This document shows, piece by piece, positions 11,296 to 23,720 of a DNA stretch of 64,000 nt. The position numbers and the translations under genes were made by a program. The notes under the pieces were generated by a model, which was given only the letters and a program-made list of their open reading frames with translations, was not told the DNA's origin and did no database searches. Source of the DNA: Marsupella aquatica (Eukaryota; Marchantiophyta); NCBI GenBank assembly GCA_973895155.1, contig OZ316899.1:12462001-12526000 (forward strand), in the 5' to 3' direction. Numbering within the stretch: position 1 is the first letter of the stretch; each line of letters opens with the position of its first letter.

Positions 11296-14200
11296 ATGGA
11301 ACCCGGGCCGAGGCCGGAAGTAAGGATGCCGGGGGAGAGAACACGATTAGGGTTAGGGCGCGATAAGCGTCGGCGGCTAGGGGTGACCAACGGGAGGGAA
11401 GACCAGAGGCGGAGTGGGGTAAGGACCGCTCGCAAGGAATAGTGGCTCATTTGCAAGCACGAACTGGGCAGACGACTATGGGAGGCCAAATACTGTCAGC
11501 TGCTTAGGCAAGCACTCTGGGTGGGAACAGATACCAATGATCGAGTCAAGGAGGGTATTAGCAACGTCAATCAAGCGACATATTTTTGGGGATGCCTATT
11601 CAAACGGGCAACTGAGTACATTGGGACTTACAAGGACGAAGAATTGGAGAGAGCAGCTCGAGAATGGCAGGAGCTCGCTCGACTGTGGGAGCTGCAGAAG
11701 TTTGCCTTCTTAGGAGGAGAACTCATCAAGGCCGAGTTCTTGTGGACTCCTACTGCCAATCAGCTTGATGACCTTCTATTTTGCGAAGACAAAATCGTCG
11801 GCATTCGGGAAGCCATCAACCGCTGCAACAACGCGCACTGGGAGTTGAAGGGTAGCACGGAAGGGTGGACCAAGGCAACTATGCTAGGAGAAACATCCAC
11901 GGCAGCCGAGATGAAGAGGAAAGGAAACAACAACGAAGAGGCCACCCCGGCAAAAAGAACGAGGTCGGCGACACCAAGGAAACCAGCAGAGCAGCAAAAC
12001 CGGAGACAGGGAGAAGCCGAAGAGGAGGAGGTCGATCCCATCAATGCCATTCCAACAAATGATGACACCTGGAAAGGCTGGGCGGCGACCCTACCAGAGG
12101 AAGTGCAATTACATTTTGCACGGGAGGAGGATGCATGCTTTATGGCCATGCAGACCAAGAAGTACTAGGGCTTCATGGTCGGATCCGGCTTGGAAGCCTT
12201 CGTAAGATTACCATGGCTGAAGCCGGAGGTGCCAGACTCAGACTTATTAGAATTCATGGGATCATGGGAACCCGAGACCAATTCCACGAGGGTGTATTGG
12301 AAGGATTTCTATCTCACTCCCCGGGTGATTGACTAGGCGTTTGGCTTGCCAATGGGCAATAAGACCAAAGTAGATACCGGGAAGACCTTGCCAGACAAGG
12401 AGTTTTGGTCGTTTCCAGGGCCATCAACAAAGAATGGCTTCTTCCAAAACAGCTGCACCAACCCGCATATCGGAGAATGATTGATTTCTTGCGGGTAACC
12501 ATGCACTGCAACTTGCCAAGGGCAGAGATTGGCAAGGCACACGTCTACCTGGCGGAGAGGCCAGACCCAAGCCGGGACTATAACGGGTACCTCCTCACCC
12601 AAATGAAGAAGTTCTTGAAGGAGGAACAGCAGGTGATCGGCGTGGGAAGCATGTCCCAGCTTGGCTATCACATGCCGTTGTTGTGCCGGTATGCCCGAAG
12701 TCAGATCTTTGCCCCGGTACTTCCCCTGTAGGCAAGGGCACTAGAGGAGGTTCCAGAACAGAGGCCGGCAGCAGAGAAGCAGACTTGCCGATATAGCAAT
12801 CAGACATGCAGAATCTGCTGAAAATGCTGGAGAAGGAGAGAACGGCACCAGCAATGGCAACGGCACCGGTACAGGACACTGCCCTAGAGGCCAGCCTAAG
12901 CCGACTCAGGAGGGAAAACCCCTTTACTAGAGCCAAGGAGAGAAGGAGGCCGGAACACAAGCCGGGAGTGCGAATGTATGTGGGAGCCTCAAGCCCCCAA
13001 TCGGAGACAGCAGCCTAAGGCTCCTTCCCGCGGAGAACAGAGGGAGAGGACAGCATGGAACCCAGAGGAGGAACAAGGGCCCGTGATCTGTGGGGCCGTT
13101 TTCACGGCAGGACCAGGGGAACAGAGGGGGAAGCAGGGAGTCCAAGCAGTGGAGGAGGCGGTGAAGGACTACAGCAATGATAACTCCGGCTATGGGTCGG
13201 ATCATCATGTTCCAGGAGTAAGGACCTGTGGCCGATTTATCCCCACGCTTCCAAGAGTAGTTCGAGGGGACCCCACCCAGCAGAGTAGCCCCAAGTCTCC
13301 CCCACCAGAGGTTGCTCCCCCGAGCTTTGACGGCATAAAGCAGACGGCACAAGAGTTTCAGGAGCGACTTAGGGAGGAAGAGAAAGCAGCCCTGGCTAGG
13401 GAGAAAGATTTACCAGGAGGAGATTGGCCGGAGGACATCAGGCGGCTTGCCGAAAAAAGAAGCAACCCTCTTGCCACCGTAGAAGAAATCCGCAAGGCAG
13501 CGTGGGAACAGGGGCCAAGGTGGTTGATGCCGATGACTTCTACTTACTCCACCTATGCCAAAGATAGAGCCATGGAGTATGGGGAGATGTGTGGGGACCT
13601 AGCGGTCAGCATCTTTGGGGAGGAGTTGGAGCAGGGACCTTTCTTCCAGAGGGAGAGGTTGGAGAAGCACAGATTAGAAGAAGCGGTGGCTTTGGAGAGA
13701 ACCAAGAAGGACGAGGTCATCCGGCGGCTTAGGGAGAAGAAAGCCGAGGTGGAAGTCCTGCAGGCGGCCAAGAAAGCCCAAGATGAGCTGCGGATTAAGC
13801 GGCATGAGCTAAACATCATGCAGGGCCAGTTGGATATCGCTCAGTCTGACAATCAGATTATCAAAGATAAACTGACTTGGACCCAAGGAGAGTTGGCCGG
13901 CGCAGTCAAAGAAAGAGAGAAATGGAAGCGGGAGCTAAGGGACGCAGAGGAGGCCCACTTAACCGCCAACAACCAGGCCATGGCGGAGACTCAGAGAAGG
14001 GAGAGGGTATTGAAAGGAGAGCTCAAAGATATCCGCGGAGCCCTTGAGCAGAAGGAAGCAGAGTTAGGGAAATCCTATCAAGGGATTATTGCGCTGCAAT
14101 AGGAGCTTGCGTCCCTGACGGCCAGCTTCAAGGCCGACCTGCGTGAAGGACGACCAGCTCGATCAGACTTATGCCAAGATGAATAAGATGGAGTCTGAGG

Positions 14201-14620
14201 TCGTAGCAAAGCTCGACAAGGAGCTAAGAGCAACCCAGGAGGAGACGGCTACCTTAAAAATGGAATTGGAAGAAGCCAGAAAGGAACTGGAGGAGGCGTG
14301 CAAAGACCTGGACGAGACCTAGGAGGAGTTGGAGGAAATCACGAGGAAGATGGAGAACCTACAGCGGAGGGCCGACAACCAAACGGAGCGGCTGAAGAAA
14401 CAAGCCGCAGTATTTAAATGCTTGGCTTCATCAGGTCCAACTCCAATTGGGGCAACCTAGCTACCAGGGGTAGTATTGGCCGAAGGACAAGCCGAGACAC
14501 TCACCCCGGTGTCGGAGGTAAGTGGCAAGGGGAAGGAACCGGTTGTCGAAATAGGGAAGAAGAAGAAGCGGAAACCTTCTAGGTTGGGAGTTATACGGCT
14601 TCTCAAGCCGTTGTGACCGA
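11296..14620 (+). pseudogene. Family A LTR-encoded protein, decayed copy (A2)
   Basis: ATG at 11296; TAG at codon 49 (11440), the same codon as in A1. Further stops include TAG at 12166 (CAG in A1 and A3), TAG at 12729, TAG at 14101 and TAG near 14321, plus frameshifts near 12400 and 12980. The recognisable order is: helical N-domain (11521-11900), KR linker, plant-transposon-like domain (12170-12610), acidic linker (13150-13270), long coiled coil (13330-14420), and a basic patch KKKKRK near 14560 that could be a nuclear localisation signal. This copy shows best that the A protein once ran about 1000 codons through most of the LTR. Confidence 0.7.
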
Positions 14621-15493
14621 GAAGATAAACCCGGCACCAACCTCCGGCATCGGCACGGCGGTGGATCCACCAGTCCTAGGAAGTGGGGATGGCAAGGCCG
14701 AGGCCGGGACAACAATAATGAAGCCGAGGTACCAGATCCTCCACTAGAACATGCCGGGGAGGCCGTGGCCGATGCTGAGGCCGAAGCCGAGGGTGGACCC
14801 AGTCAGGCCGATGAAGAGTTGACTCGGTCCGGGGCAGGTAATATGTCAGAGGACGTACCGACGGCAGTGGCTGCGGGGGAAGCGTTGGGGGCGTCCATTG
14901 AGGATCCGCCACCGGTTTCATGACGGTGCAAAGGCGCTGTTCCTTTTAGGAAGGACGGACGTGGAGGTAGGAGGCGTGAGTGGGCAGGGCAGGCGCTAAT
15001 CTCCAAGTTTAGACTAAGGATCAGGACCAGGCGACGGCCCTGACACTTAGATTAGTGGGATTGCAGATCCACGAGTGAGGGCAACACTTGTGCTCCTGCC
15101 TCGCTGTACATAGGTAGATTACAGTTAGGTAGATTACAGTAAGTAGATTAGGCTTACGCTGCAAGGAATCAGGCGGATCCGCAACCAGGATAAGTACCTG
15201 GGCTGCGGGGAGTTCAGGGCCTCTTCTTTAGCAAGTTTTTAGTTGCACCAGTAGGGCTGGGATCAAGTAGTAAGAGAACCTCTCGGTTAGTTATACAGAA
15301 AGGTATGAGATGTACTGTTTGTATGGCAAGTGCATGGTATAACTCAGTCAGAAGGAGTCATTTTGCTATTTGTGTGTCGCATTAACTTGTGTGAAGAGTG
15401 CCCACATCAATGAAGGGAAGTAGCAAGGGAGTGAGAGATGGATGTGTCGAGCTGAGAGAGGTCTTAGCGGCTTAACCAAGCCAATTGGGGATC

Positions 15494-15509
15494 ATTCCGG
15501 CGGCGGAAT
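15494..15509 (+). promoter_or_regulatory. LTR 3'-end hairpin, family A
   Basis: ATTCCG - GCGG - CGGAAT followed by CCAAACATACCTAAT. The outer pair is A-T where family C has G-C and family B has T-A, so the stem is kept while the sequence changes. Confidence 0.65.
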
Positions 15510-15657
15510 CCAAACATACCTAATGGAAGACCAGGAGAGGAATACAAGGGAGGGCCTAGAATAGGCCGGCTAAGTATCTCATGACCCGATGAAGGATCTG
15601 TCTAGTATATGTGTGTAAAATGTTAATCGTAGTAGTAGAGGAGATTAGCAGCGTCCC

Positions 15658-18600
15658 ATGCTGCTAAGCCGCGGAAATGGCCTCATCGAGGACGAAACCT
15701 GCGGGAATCAGCTTGTGCGGGGGGGTTTCTTGGGTTTTGGGCCCCATGGGACGCACCGCAAGGAGCCCCTGCGGAAGTTCATTCAGAAGTTTCAGAAAAT
15801 TGCTGCCAAGATCCGACCTAGGCTGGGTGACGCGCTCCAACTTACGTGGTTCCTCCATGGTTTGCCCACGAATATGCAATTCTGGGTGCGCCAGAATAAC
15901 CCAATTTCAATGCAAGCAGCCATAGCGTGCGCCGAAACCTACCGGGAGTCCACCTATAACTCCCGGTGAAGCCAGCGGGCACGCCGCAGGAAGGGGCAAG
16001 TACGAGACCTTCAGTGACAGTAACTCCGAATCGGACGACGAGAAGAAGAAGAAACGCAAGAAGAAGAAGAAACATCATTCAACCTCGTCAAGTTCGAAGA
16101 CAGAATCTAGTTCGGATTCGACTTCGACCAACGGATCCTCCACTTCTAGCTCATCAAGAAGCGATTCGGAGAGCAAGAGCCGGAAAAAAAGAAGAAGAGG
16201 CGGGTTAAGAAGGAGGGAAAAATCAAGCCCCATGTTTGAAGAATGATACCCAATCCAAAGGCCGCCGAAGCAGACAAGATTAAAAAAATCACGGATCGTC
16301 TCAAAGCACTGTCGGTACATCTTGCGGAAAAGCCTATGGAGAAGAAGAAGCCACCCGAGACCCGAGCACATGCGTGGTGTTCAAAGTGTTTCCAATCCGG
16401 GCATGTAGTGCAAGAATGCCCAAGATGGAAGAACCGAGTCCACTAGGTGGAATTAGATGATGTTGACAACACGGGACCTGAATCGGAGTCCACTGAGTAT
16501 TTCTTTGAAGATCCCCCGGATTCGGTGTATCAGATTTCAACGGTGGGTCCGCATAACTTAGCAGGTAGAACTGCATACCCCTACCCAAACAATGGCAAAA
16601 GTTTCCAAGTTATCAATAACCCGAGCATTCCTCCTAAGCCAGGGATTTGGCGATCCCCAGTTTGTTACAACTGTGAGAAGCCAGGCCACTTTGCGAGGGA
16701 ATGCACCGAACCAAGACGCCAGGGGGATGGCCGAGGCACACCACTATGTCAAGTCTGCAAAACGGAAGCTCACTCCATGGCCAACTGTCCATTGGTAATA
16801 GCCACTCGAACAAGCGCAACAAGACCGGCCCAGGGCGGACCGGCCACGAGCGATGCAGTCATCCAAATGATTGTTGTGGAATGGCAAGATGACAACACCA
16901 AGTGGGTAAATCTGGTGGACGTGGCGGAGCACCCTAATCCATTGAACGAGGCTGAGTGCTACCGAGTGTCAACAAGAGCCGAGCGGAAGGAAGAAAAACA
17001 GGAAGAAAAACGCAGGAAAAAGCAAGATACTACTCCAGTGCAGCCAGCGATAGATATACCCCCGGAGAAGGACGATGACTACCATCGGGATGACCCAAAG
17101 CTATTTTATCCCCACATCAAAGAATTGGTAAAGAAACAGTTGGAGGCCTACGAAGCTCAGGAATACCAGAAAGCAATCGATAAGGACATCAAAGCTGCCG
17201 AGGTCGCCCGACGACAGGAGCAAGAAAAGCAGGAGGAAACCAAGCAGCAGCCGAAGGAAGAAAAGAAGGAGGACTATGATATTAATGAAGACGTGAAGAG
17301 TTGCCCGGTTACGACAACGGTAGGGCAACTGCTGTAAAACAATCCAGAGTACGAACGGCAACTGAGGGAGTTGCTTACGGGTTGGCGACGGAGGCGACTA
17401 CCCCGAGTTGGGATCGCGGACTGCAACATGATATGCAAAGACCTAGGAGAGCCGGACATCTCGATTGAGATCAATAATTGTACCATCAAGATGGTTCTTG
17501 TAGACGGAGGAGCGGGAGTCAACATCATGACTGAGGAAACATCAGTCAAGTTAGGATACCTCACGTATCAACCCACAGCCCGAGCTATCAAATTAGCAAA
17601 CGGGGCAAGGGTCCTTCCATTGGGCACGCTCACTCGGGTGCTCACTCTTGTTGGAGGGGTGGAGTTCTATCTCAACTTCCTAGTCATGAGGCTGGTTCGG
17701 CCCTCCTCTTATCCGGTCCTTTGGGGCAGACTGTGGTTGTATGGTGGCCGAGTAATCACGGATTGGGGAAAAAAGGAGCTACGGTTTGGGACACCCACAG
17801 TACAAGTATCTTGGGCACTGGATGATTATCGGGGTGAAACCCCACAGGGACCCGAGGAATATGATTCAGAGACCTCGGAGGAAGAGGAGCTCAATATGAT
17901 TGAACTCATTTTGTCCCTATCCGAGGAAGATGTCTTCGGAGTAGAGGCAACCCGGGAAACACATCTCCTGAATTACCAGAAGGTTGCTATTGAGTCCACC
18001 CCGAGCACCTCTACCGCCCAGACCGATGAAACACAAAAATGGCCCATCAATACGGAGGACACGACTCCAGCTAAGCAGGGAGCCGATGCTGCTTCTACCA
18101 GTGCAGAGCCTAGTGACCACGAACCGGCCAAACAACTGCCCGAGGCCAAAAACCCGAGACCGAGACATAAGAAACGAGTCTCCTGGGACCCATCCATCCC
18201 AAAATTGGAGGAATTAACCCCAAATTTGAAACCGATCCTAGTTCCACCCATGTACGAAGGAGTTTGGTTAGCTGAGCTGGATGCGAGCCTGGACCCAAAA
18301 TTGCGGAACCAGGTGGAAGTCATAAGAAAGGAGCACTACTGGAAGTACACCATTGGTATGGATAAGTCTTTTAACCTGGGCCATGCTTTGACGGGGGAGG
18401 CGGAAAAATCTATCCAAGCACTGCTCAAGGAATATGAAGATGTGTTTGCATGGAGCCATCACGATTTGACGGGAGTCTCCCTCGAGTTGGGAGAACACAC
18501 GATCAATTTGAACTTGGGGCCCATGCAGTATGGCAGTGGCAACGTTGCATGAACCCGAGGTACTCCATCTTAGTGAAGGAGGAAATTGATCGTCTCCTCG

Positions 18601-21109
18601 CCGCAGATATCATCTACCCAGTAATGGGCAGCGACTGGGTTTCTCCCATTGTCATTGTACCAAAGAAGGGAGGTACGGACGGAAAACCTAAGATTCGGAT
18701 CTGTCAGGACTATCGTAAGTTGAACGACACAACCCGGAAAGACCATTACCCGTTACCATTCACGGATATGGTTCTCGATATGGTAGCCCGAAACAAAATT
18801 TATACATTCCTTGACGGGTATTCGGGTTATAATCAAATTTGGATCCGCCTCTCAGATCAGCTCAAAACAATGTTCACTACGGAATGGGGGACGTTCGCAT
18901 TTCGGAGAATGCCGTTTGGGCTATGTAACGCCCGGCCATGTTTCAGCGACTCATGATGAATATCTTCCACGATTTCCTCAGGAATTTCTGGAAATATTTA
19001 TCGACAACTTTGCCATCTTTGGAACCGTCGCCATGCACCCCGAACATCTACGACGTACACTACAACGATGCCGAGAGGTTAACCTCAAGCTACATCCCGC
19101 CAAATGTTTTTTTGGGGTAGAGGAGGGAGTGTTACTCGGACATCGTGTGTCCAAACGGGGTATGGAGGTGGACCAAGAGAAGGTCGCGGCTTGGATGGCG
19201 GTGGTGTTTCCCATAGATAAAAAAGCGGTACGATCCTTCTTGCGCTGTGTAGGGTACTATCGTTGGTTCATTAAAGATTTTGCTAAAATTGCGTTGCCCT
19301 TAACCGAGATGATGAAGAAGGACGCGGTGATCAAGGAGACACCCAAGAGACGGATTGCTTTCGAAGAACTCCGTAAACAACTCACCACCGCACCTATCAT
19401 GGTCACCCCGGACTGGAATAAGGAGTTCCATGTGTATGTCGATGTGTCAGGATTCTGTATCGGATCCGTGCTCAGTCAGCTTGATGAGGACGGACGTGAC
19501 CACCCCATCTACTTCGCTAGCCGTCAACTATTCACAGCCGAACAAAATTATTCTCCCACTGATCGAGAAGCTCTGGGAATAATCTACTCATGTAAGAAGT
19601 TCTGGCACTATCTACCTGGCTACAAGGTCATATTCCACACGGATCATGATAGCCTGAAGTACATGGTCAACAAAGCGGATGTGACACGACGGATAGCCCG
19701 GTGGGTGCTACTTCTCCAGGAATTTAACTATGAAGTTTGGGTTTGGCCAGGAAAGGCACATCTCAATGCCAACTTCTTTTCAAGGCTGGACGGCGTACCA
19801 GTCGATCAGCCAATTAATGATACTTTTCCGGACGAGGAGTTATTCCACGTAGGGGTGGGAACGACGACATGGTACGGCTCAATAATCACCTTCCTCTTAA
19901 CAGGCCGCATCCCCGACGGCATCAATCAGGAGGTTGCTGCTGTGTTTTTACGAAAGGCCGGGCCATACGTCATGATACAGGGCCACCTACACAAGCAAGG
20001 AGTTAATGGGAAGCTATGATGTTGCTTAGAGTACAAGGAGACGCTTATCGTTATGCGGGCCTTGCATGAAGAAGAAGCTGGAGGCCATTTCGTGGCTATC
20101 ATGACAACCCGAAAGATTCTGGATTCAGGGTATTGGTGGCCTACGTTGCATCAGGATATACAGCGTTTCATCAAGGGCTATGACCTGTGTCAGCGGGCTG
20201 GGGCCCCAAGACGATCTCATCATCACCCTCTCACGTCCGTGCTTCCCTTGGCACCTTTCAAAAAGTGGGGTATTGATTATATCAGACCGTTCACTCCCGT
20301 TACCCGACAACGAAGATGCAGGTACATCCTGCTAGCTATAGATTACTCCACCAAATGGGTCAAAGCACGGGCTACGGTAAAGGACGATGCTGCAACCACC
20401 GCCAGGTTCTTATACGAGCAAATCTTCACCCGGTTTGGGCCGCCCTTGGAGTTAGTAAGCGACCGTGGAACACACTTCCTCAATGACACCGTAGCCCAGC
20501 TTACGGAGCGTTACCTAGTCAAGCACCGCAAGACTACCCCGTATCATCCTAAAGCCAACGGGCTGACAGAGAGAGCCAATGGTATCATCGGGAAGATCCT
20601 CAACAAGACAGTAGCCACGAACAAAATGGATTGGGATGACAAGTTGTACGCAGCGATGTATTCGTATAATCTGGCTTACAAGACTACTACGAGTCACAGC
20701 CCGTACTTTCTCGTGTTCGGCCAACATTCTTTGGTACCAATTGAGTTTGAAGTCCACACTCCCCGGGTAAGCATTCGGGATCGCTTACCCGAAGCTGAAA
20801 GTTTGTCAGACAGAGCTTATCAAATTGAAGCATTAGAAGAAGCACGGCTATTGGCAGCTCGACAGTCGTCAAACAGCAGGTAGCTTCCAAGAAGCAGCAC
20901 GACAAAGGACTACGGAAGGTCGACGTCATGACAGGCAATCTAGTCCTGTTGTACGATAGTAGGTACATGCAGTTTCCGGGGAAGCTTCATACCCGTTGGC
21001 TAGGGCCTTTCCAAGTCAATCAGATCTACCCTAACAGATCTTTGGAACTTGCAACGTACGCCGGCGATTTACTACCCACGCGAGTCAGTTACGATCATGT
21101 GAAGAAGTA
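15658..21109 (+). pseudogene. Family C Ty3/gypsy gag-pol, inactive
   Basis: Order: gag core remnant (EPLRKFIQKF, 15757-15966); zinc knuckles CSKCFQSGHVVQEC (16378) and CYNCEKPGHFAREC (16661), and a third, CQVCKTEAHSMANC; aspartic protease with VLVDGGAGVNIM (17494); reverse transcriptase (18570-19200); RNase H (FHVYVDVSGFCIGSVLSQ, 19427); integrase (20053-20760) and C-terminal domain to 21109. Breaks: frameshifts near 15965, 18515, 18930, 18985 and 20880; stops TAG 16444, TAA 17335, TGA 20017. Catalytic losses: the RT motif reads FIDN instead of FIDD, and the first Cys of the integrase zinc-binding pair is Tyr (YDLC against CDPC in B). It is contiguous with the C 3' LTR once D1 is removed. Confidence 0.85.
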
Positions 21110-21315
21110 TGTGAGATAAGGATGTTTATGAAAGAAGGGTTAACTAACCATAAATTTTAGAATTTTTACATTTAAGATCTTAAATAAGGCTGAAGAGGGA
21201 CTTGAAGACTACTTTGAAGTGTTATGAGACTTTCAAGCTGATCTGAGGTCAACCCGGATTGATATTAGAGAAGGAGGATCGACCCGGAACTTTTTACTAT
21301 AAGCCTGGAATGAGA

Positions 21316-21322
21316 TATAAAA
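21316..21322 (+). promoter_or_regulatory. TATA box of the D1 LTR
   Basis: TATAAAA, 206 bp into the LTR and about 660 bp before the first in-frame ATG of the LTR-encoded protein. Position is comparable to the C LTR TATA box (370 bp in). Confidence 0.5.
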
Positions 21323-21978
21323 CTTATACCGAGACTCTACTCAACAACAGCTGTCCATTGCCAAAGTTTTTAAAACCATAAGTCAAACATAGGCACGACC
21401 ACAGTAGAATCCGGATATAAGGAAGGAGAGTCGATCCGGCCTCTCACACCTCTCAAAGCCAAACTTAGTAGGTTTTGAGCTCCCGAGCGCATTAGACTGT
21501 TTAAGCAGTAGAGTGAGGAGGCTCTACCTTTTTGGTAGAGGATCTTGGGTCCTGATTATAGGACCAATCTTGCATTGCATGATGAGAGCCTGGATATGAG
21601 GGAACTGACTGATTCGTTGTGAGGGGAATGCCTACTCCACCGGTGGAAGTGAAGGCAGGAAGTTTGAGATCCTGATAGTGGATACATCGGTTGTGAGAAG
21701 GGAGGCCAGGTCGACCCGGACATCACTATTTCAGGCCCGATTGAGTCTAGATTTTCCCCACGTTAAATGACCTTGCATTGTGGTTGACGAAATCTTGATG
21801 CAATTCTTCCGAAACGATTTTCAGTTGATCAGAAACGCTACGGCCAGGTCGACCCAGACATTTCTACCAGTGGTCAAAATCGAAGAGATTGAACATTCTG
21901 AAGTCGCATCATTGTAGAGCTTGCCGTAGAGGAGGCAGAACATTTACCAAAAATCAATTTTCTGCTTCCAGAAATCCT

Positions 21979-23720
21979 ATGGAGCAAGGGGCGGATCCAG
22001 CCGGAATGTCCACTTCTCGCGTCTCTAAGGGGCATTCAACCTCAACATCACCTGCATCTACTCCGGTTAAAGCCCCTGTGAGACGATCGAAGAGAAAGGA
22101 GGTCCCTATTGCCATGAAAATTCTGAGGCCAACTATTCCGGACAGTGAAGCTGAGAAGGTCAAACTGAGGGAGTCTTTGCTCAGGATGGGCTGTGAGTCT
22201 CTGATGGAGCTACCCTGGAGTTATCAGAGCGAAGATATGATCAGAGAGATCCGATCCAAGGAGTATCCGGGTGAGTTTAAGGATACCTTCAGAGGCCGAC
22301 CTGAGCGATGGACTCAGATGATGATTGCAGGAGCTTTTGTATTGGAAGATGAAGGAGAAGGTCCAGTGGGGAGAGCTGTCAATCTAATCCTCCCTTACTT
22401 CAAAGGAGCCATCAACAGTAAGGACGGGTTCAATGTTTCTAAGTGTTTGGATCCTGATCTGAGACAAGTCTTCAGCTTTTTGCTACCCCTGCCGTACCCT
22501 GAGAAGCCAAGAAGAGTTACTGTTGGAGTTGGCTCTACCATTGTTGCTGCTTACAAGGGAGAAAGAAAAGTCAACTGGGCTAAGCTTATCTTTGATTTGA
22601 TAAGGAAGTTGGTACAGAACCTATCCAACAAGAGTCCTACTCCCCTCTCCTGCTACCTGGTACCTGGTACATCTATATAGCTTTGAAGGAGTTTTGTTCA
22701 GAGAGGAGAAGAAATTACTATTGGCCAAGTTCAACTTCATAAAGTATGGAGAGACAGATCCAGATATCACCCAGGCCACCTCTGATGACAGTGAGGATGA
22801 GGAGCCAGCAGAGACAAATCCTCGAAAGACCCGGTCTGCTGCCCGGAACCTCGACCCAGACTTTTCCGACCCGGCCTTCTTCGACCCGGCTGAATTTCCG
22901 GATGCACCCGGCCATGCCTCCCTAGACACCCTAGCTGATTTCCAGATCATCTCAGACACATTCCAGAAGGTGAAGAGGAAGACCACTGTGATGGAGAAGG
23001 CCATCATTCACTGACATTTCTCAGAAGTTAGGAGTGAAACCAGGGCAGATTCTTGAGAAGATCTCCACCATGAGTGATACCACAGATAAGAGGAAGTTAG
23101 AGAAGGAGAATGAGTTCCTCAAGAAGAAGGTATCTGAACTCAAACAGCAGTTGGAAAGGAGTAAGAAGAAGAATGAGCTTGAGCATACTCTCCAACTCAG
23201 TATCACTCAATCTTTGGATCTGATTGAGCCTTTGACCAAGATAGCTTCTCTGGATCTTCTTAAGGCCCAAATTTATGATGAGTATTTGGCCAAGAACACC
23301 ACACCCATCCTTTTCTCCAAGATTAACCATTTAGTGGTAGATGTGAGTACCAAGGTGGATGATGCACTTACAGGCCTCTCAAAGACCTGTGAAGCCTTAA
23401 GGGAGATGAGTGACTTGACTACTGAGGAGCTATTAGCTGATACTGAGATTCCTCCCTTTACTACCAGATCTTTCTCTCCTAGTCCTCATGAAGGAGTCTA
23501 TTCCACTGACCCCTCATCACCCCTCAACCCTCCTGGTTTCCCCACTCCCAGTACACACTTCCACTCCCATTCTTACACTTATTCTCATGACCCGAGTGCC
23601 ATCAGGAGAACATGGATATTGACCCGTCCATCCCTTTTACCACTGGTCAGCAGGGAGTTTTCCTTCGACCAGAACCCCTTGCCATGGCTAACCCTGAGGA
23701 GGTTCCTTCTCAAAAGCTAG
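21979..23720 (+). pseudogene. Family D1 LTR-encoded protein, two frameshifts
   Basis: ATG at 21979. It opens with Ser/Thr-rich residues and RRSKRKE, then a domain with MGCESLMELPW, PYPEKPRRVTVGVGSTIVAA and LSCYLV that aligns closely with the intact D2 protein (MGCASLMDLTW, YPEKPRRVILKVGSTIIAS, LSCYLVHLYS). A tandem duplication of CTGGTAC at 22657-22671 shifts the frame; the frame after it carries on with the D2-like order to about 23000. A second shift occurs near 22995. The last part (23034-23720) is a coiled coil (KKKVSELKQQLERSKKKNE) and a Pro/Ser tail. Function unknown. Confidence 0.72.

Larger units (their letters stand above)
11179..15655 (+). mobile_element. Family A LTR (copy A2) inserted in C gag, probably a solo LTR; right end uncertain
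   Basis: It begins TGTGATGCCTAGCCAGG directly after TTAAG inside C gag. The LTR 3'-end hairpin is at 15494-15509. The exact right end is not clear: no TTAAG follows, and about 60 codons of gag core are missing before the frame resumes near 15757, so insertion was accompanied or followed by a deletion. No A-type internal region is present between the LTR and the C gag-pol, which favours a solo LTR. Stretches 14660-15490 and 15510-15655 show no coding frame. Confidence 0.7.
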
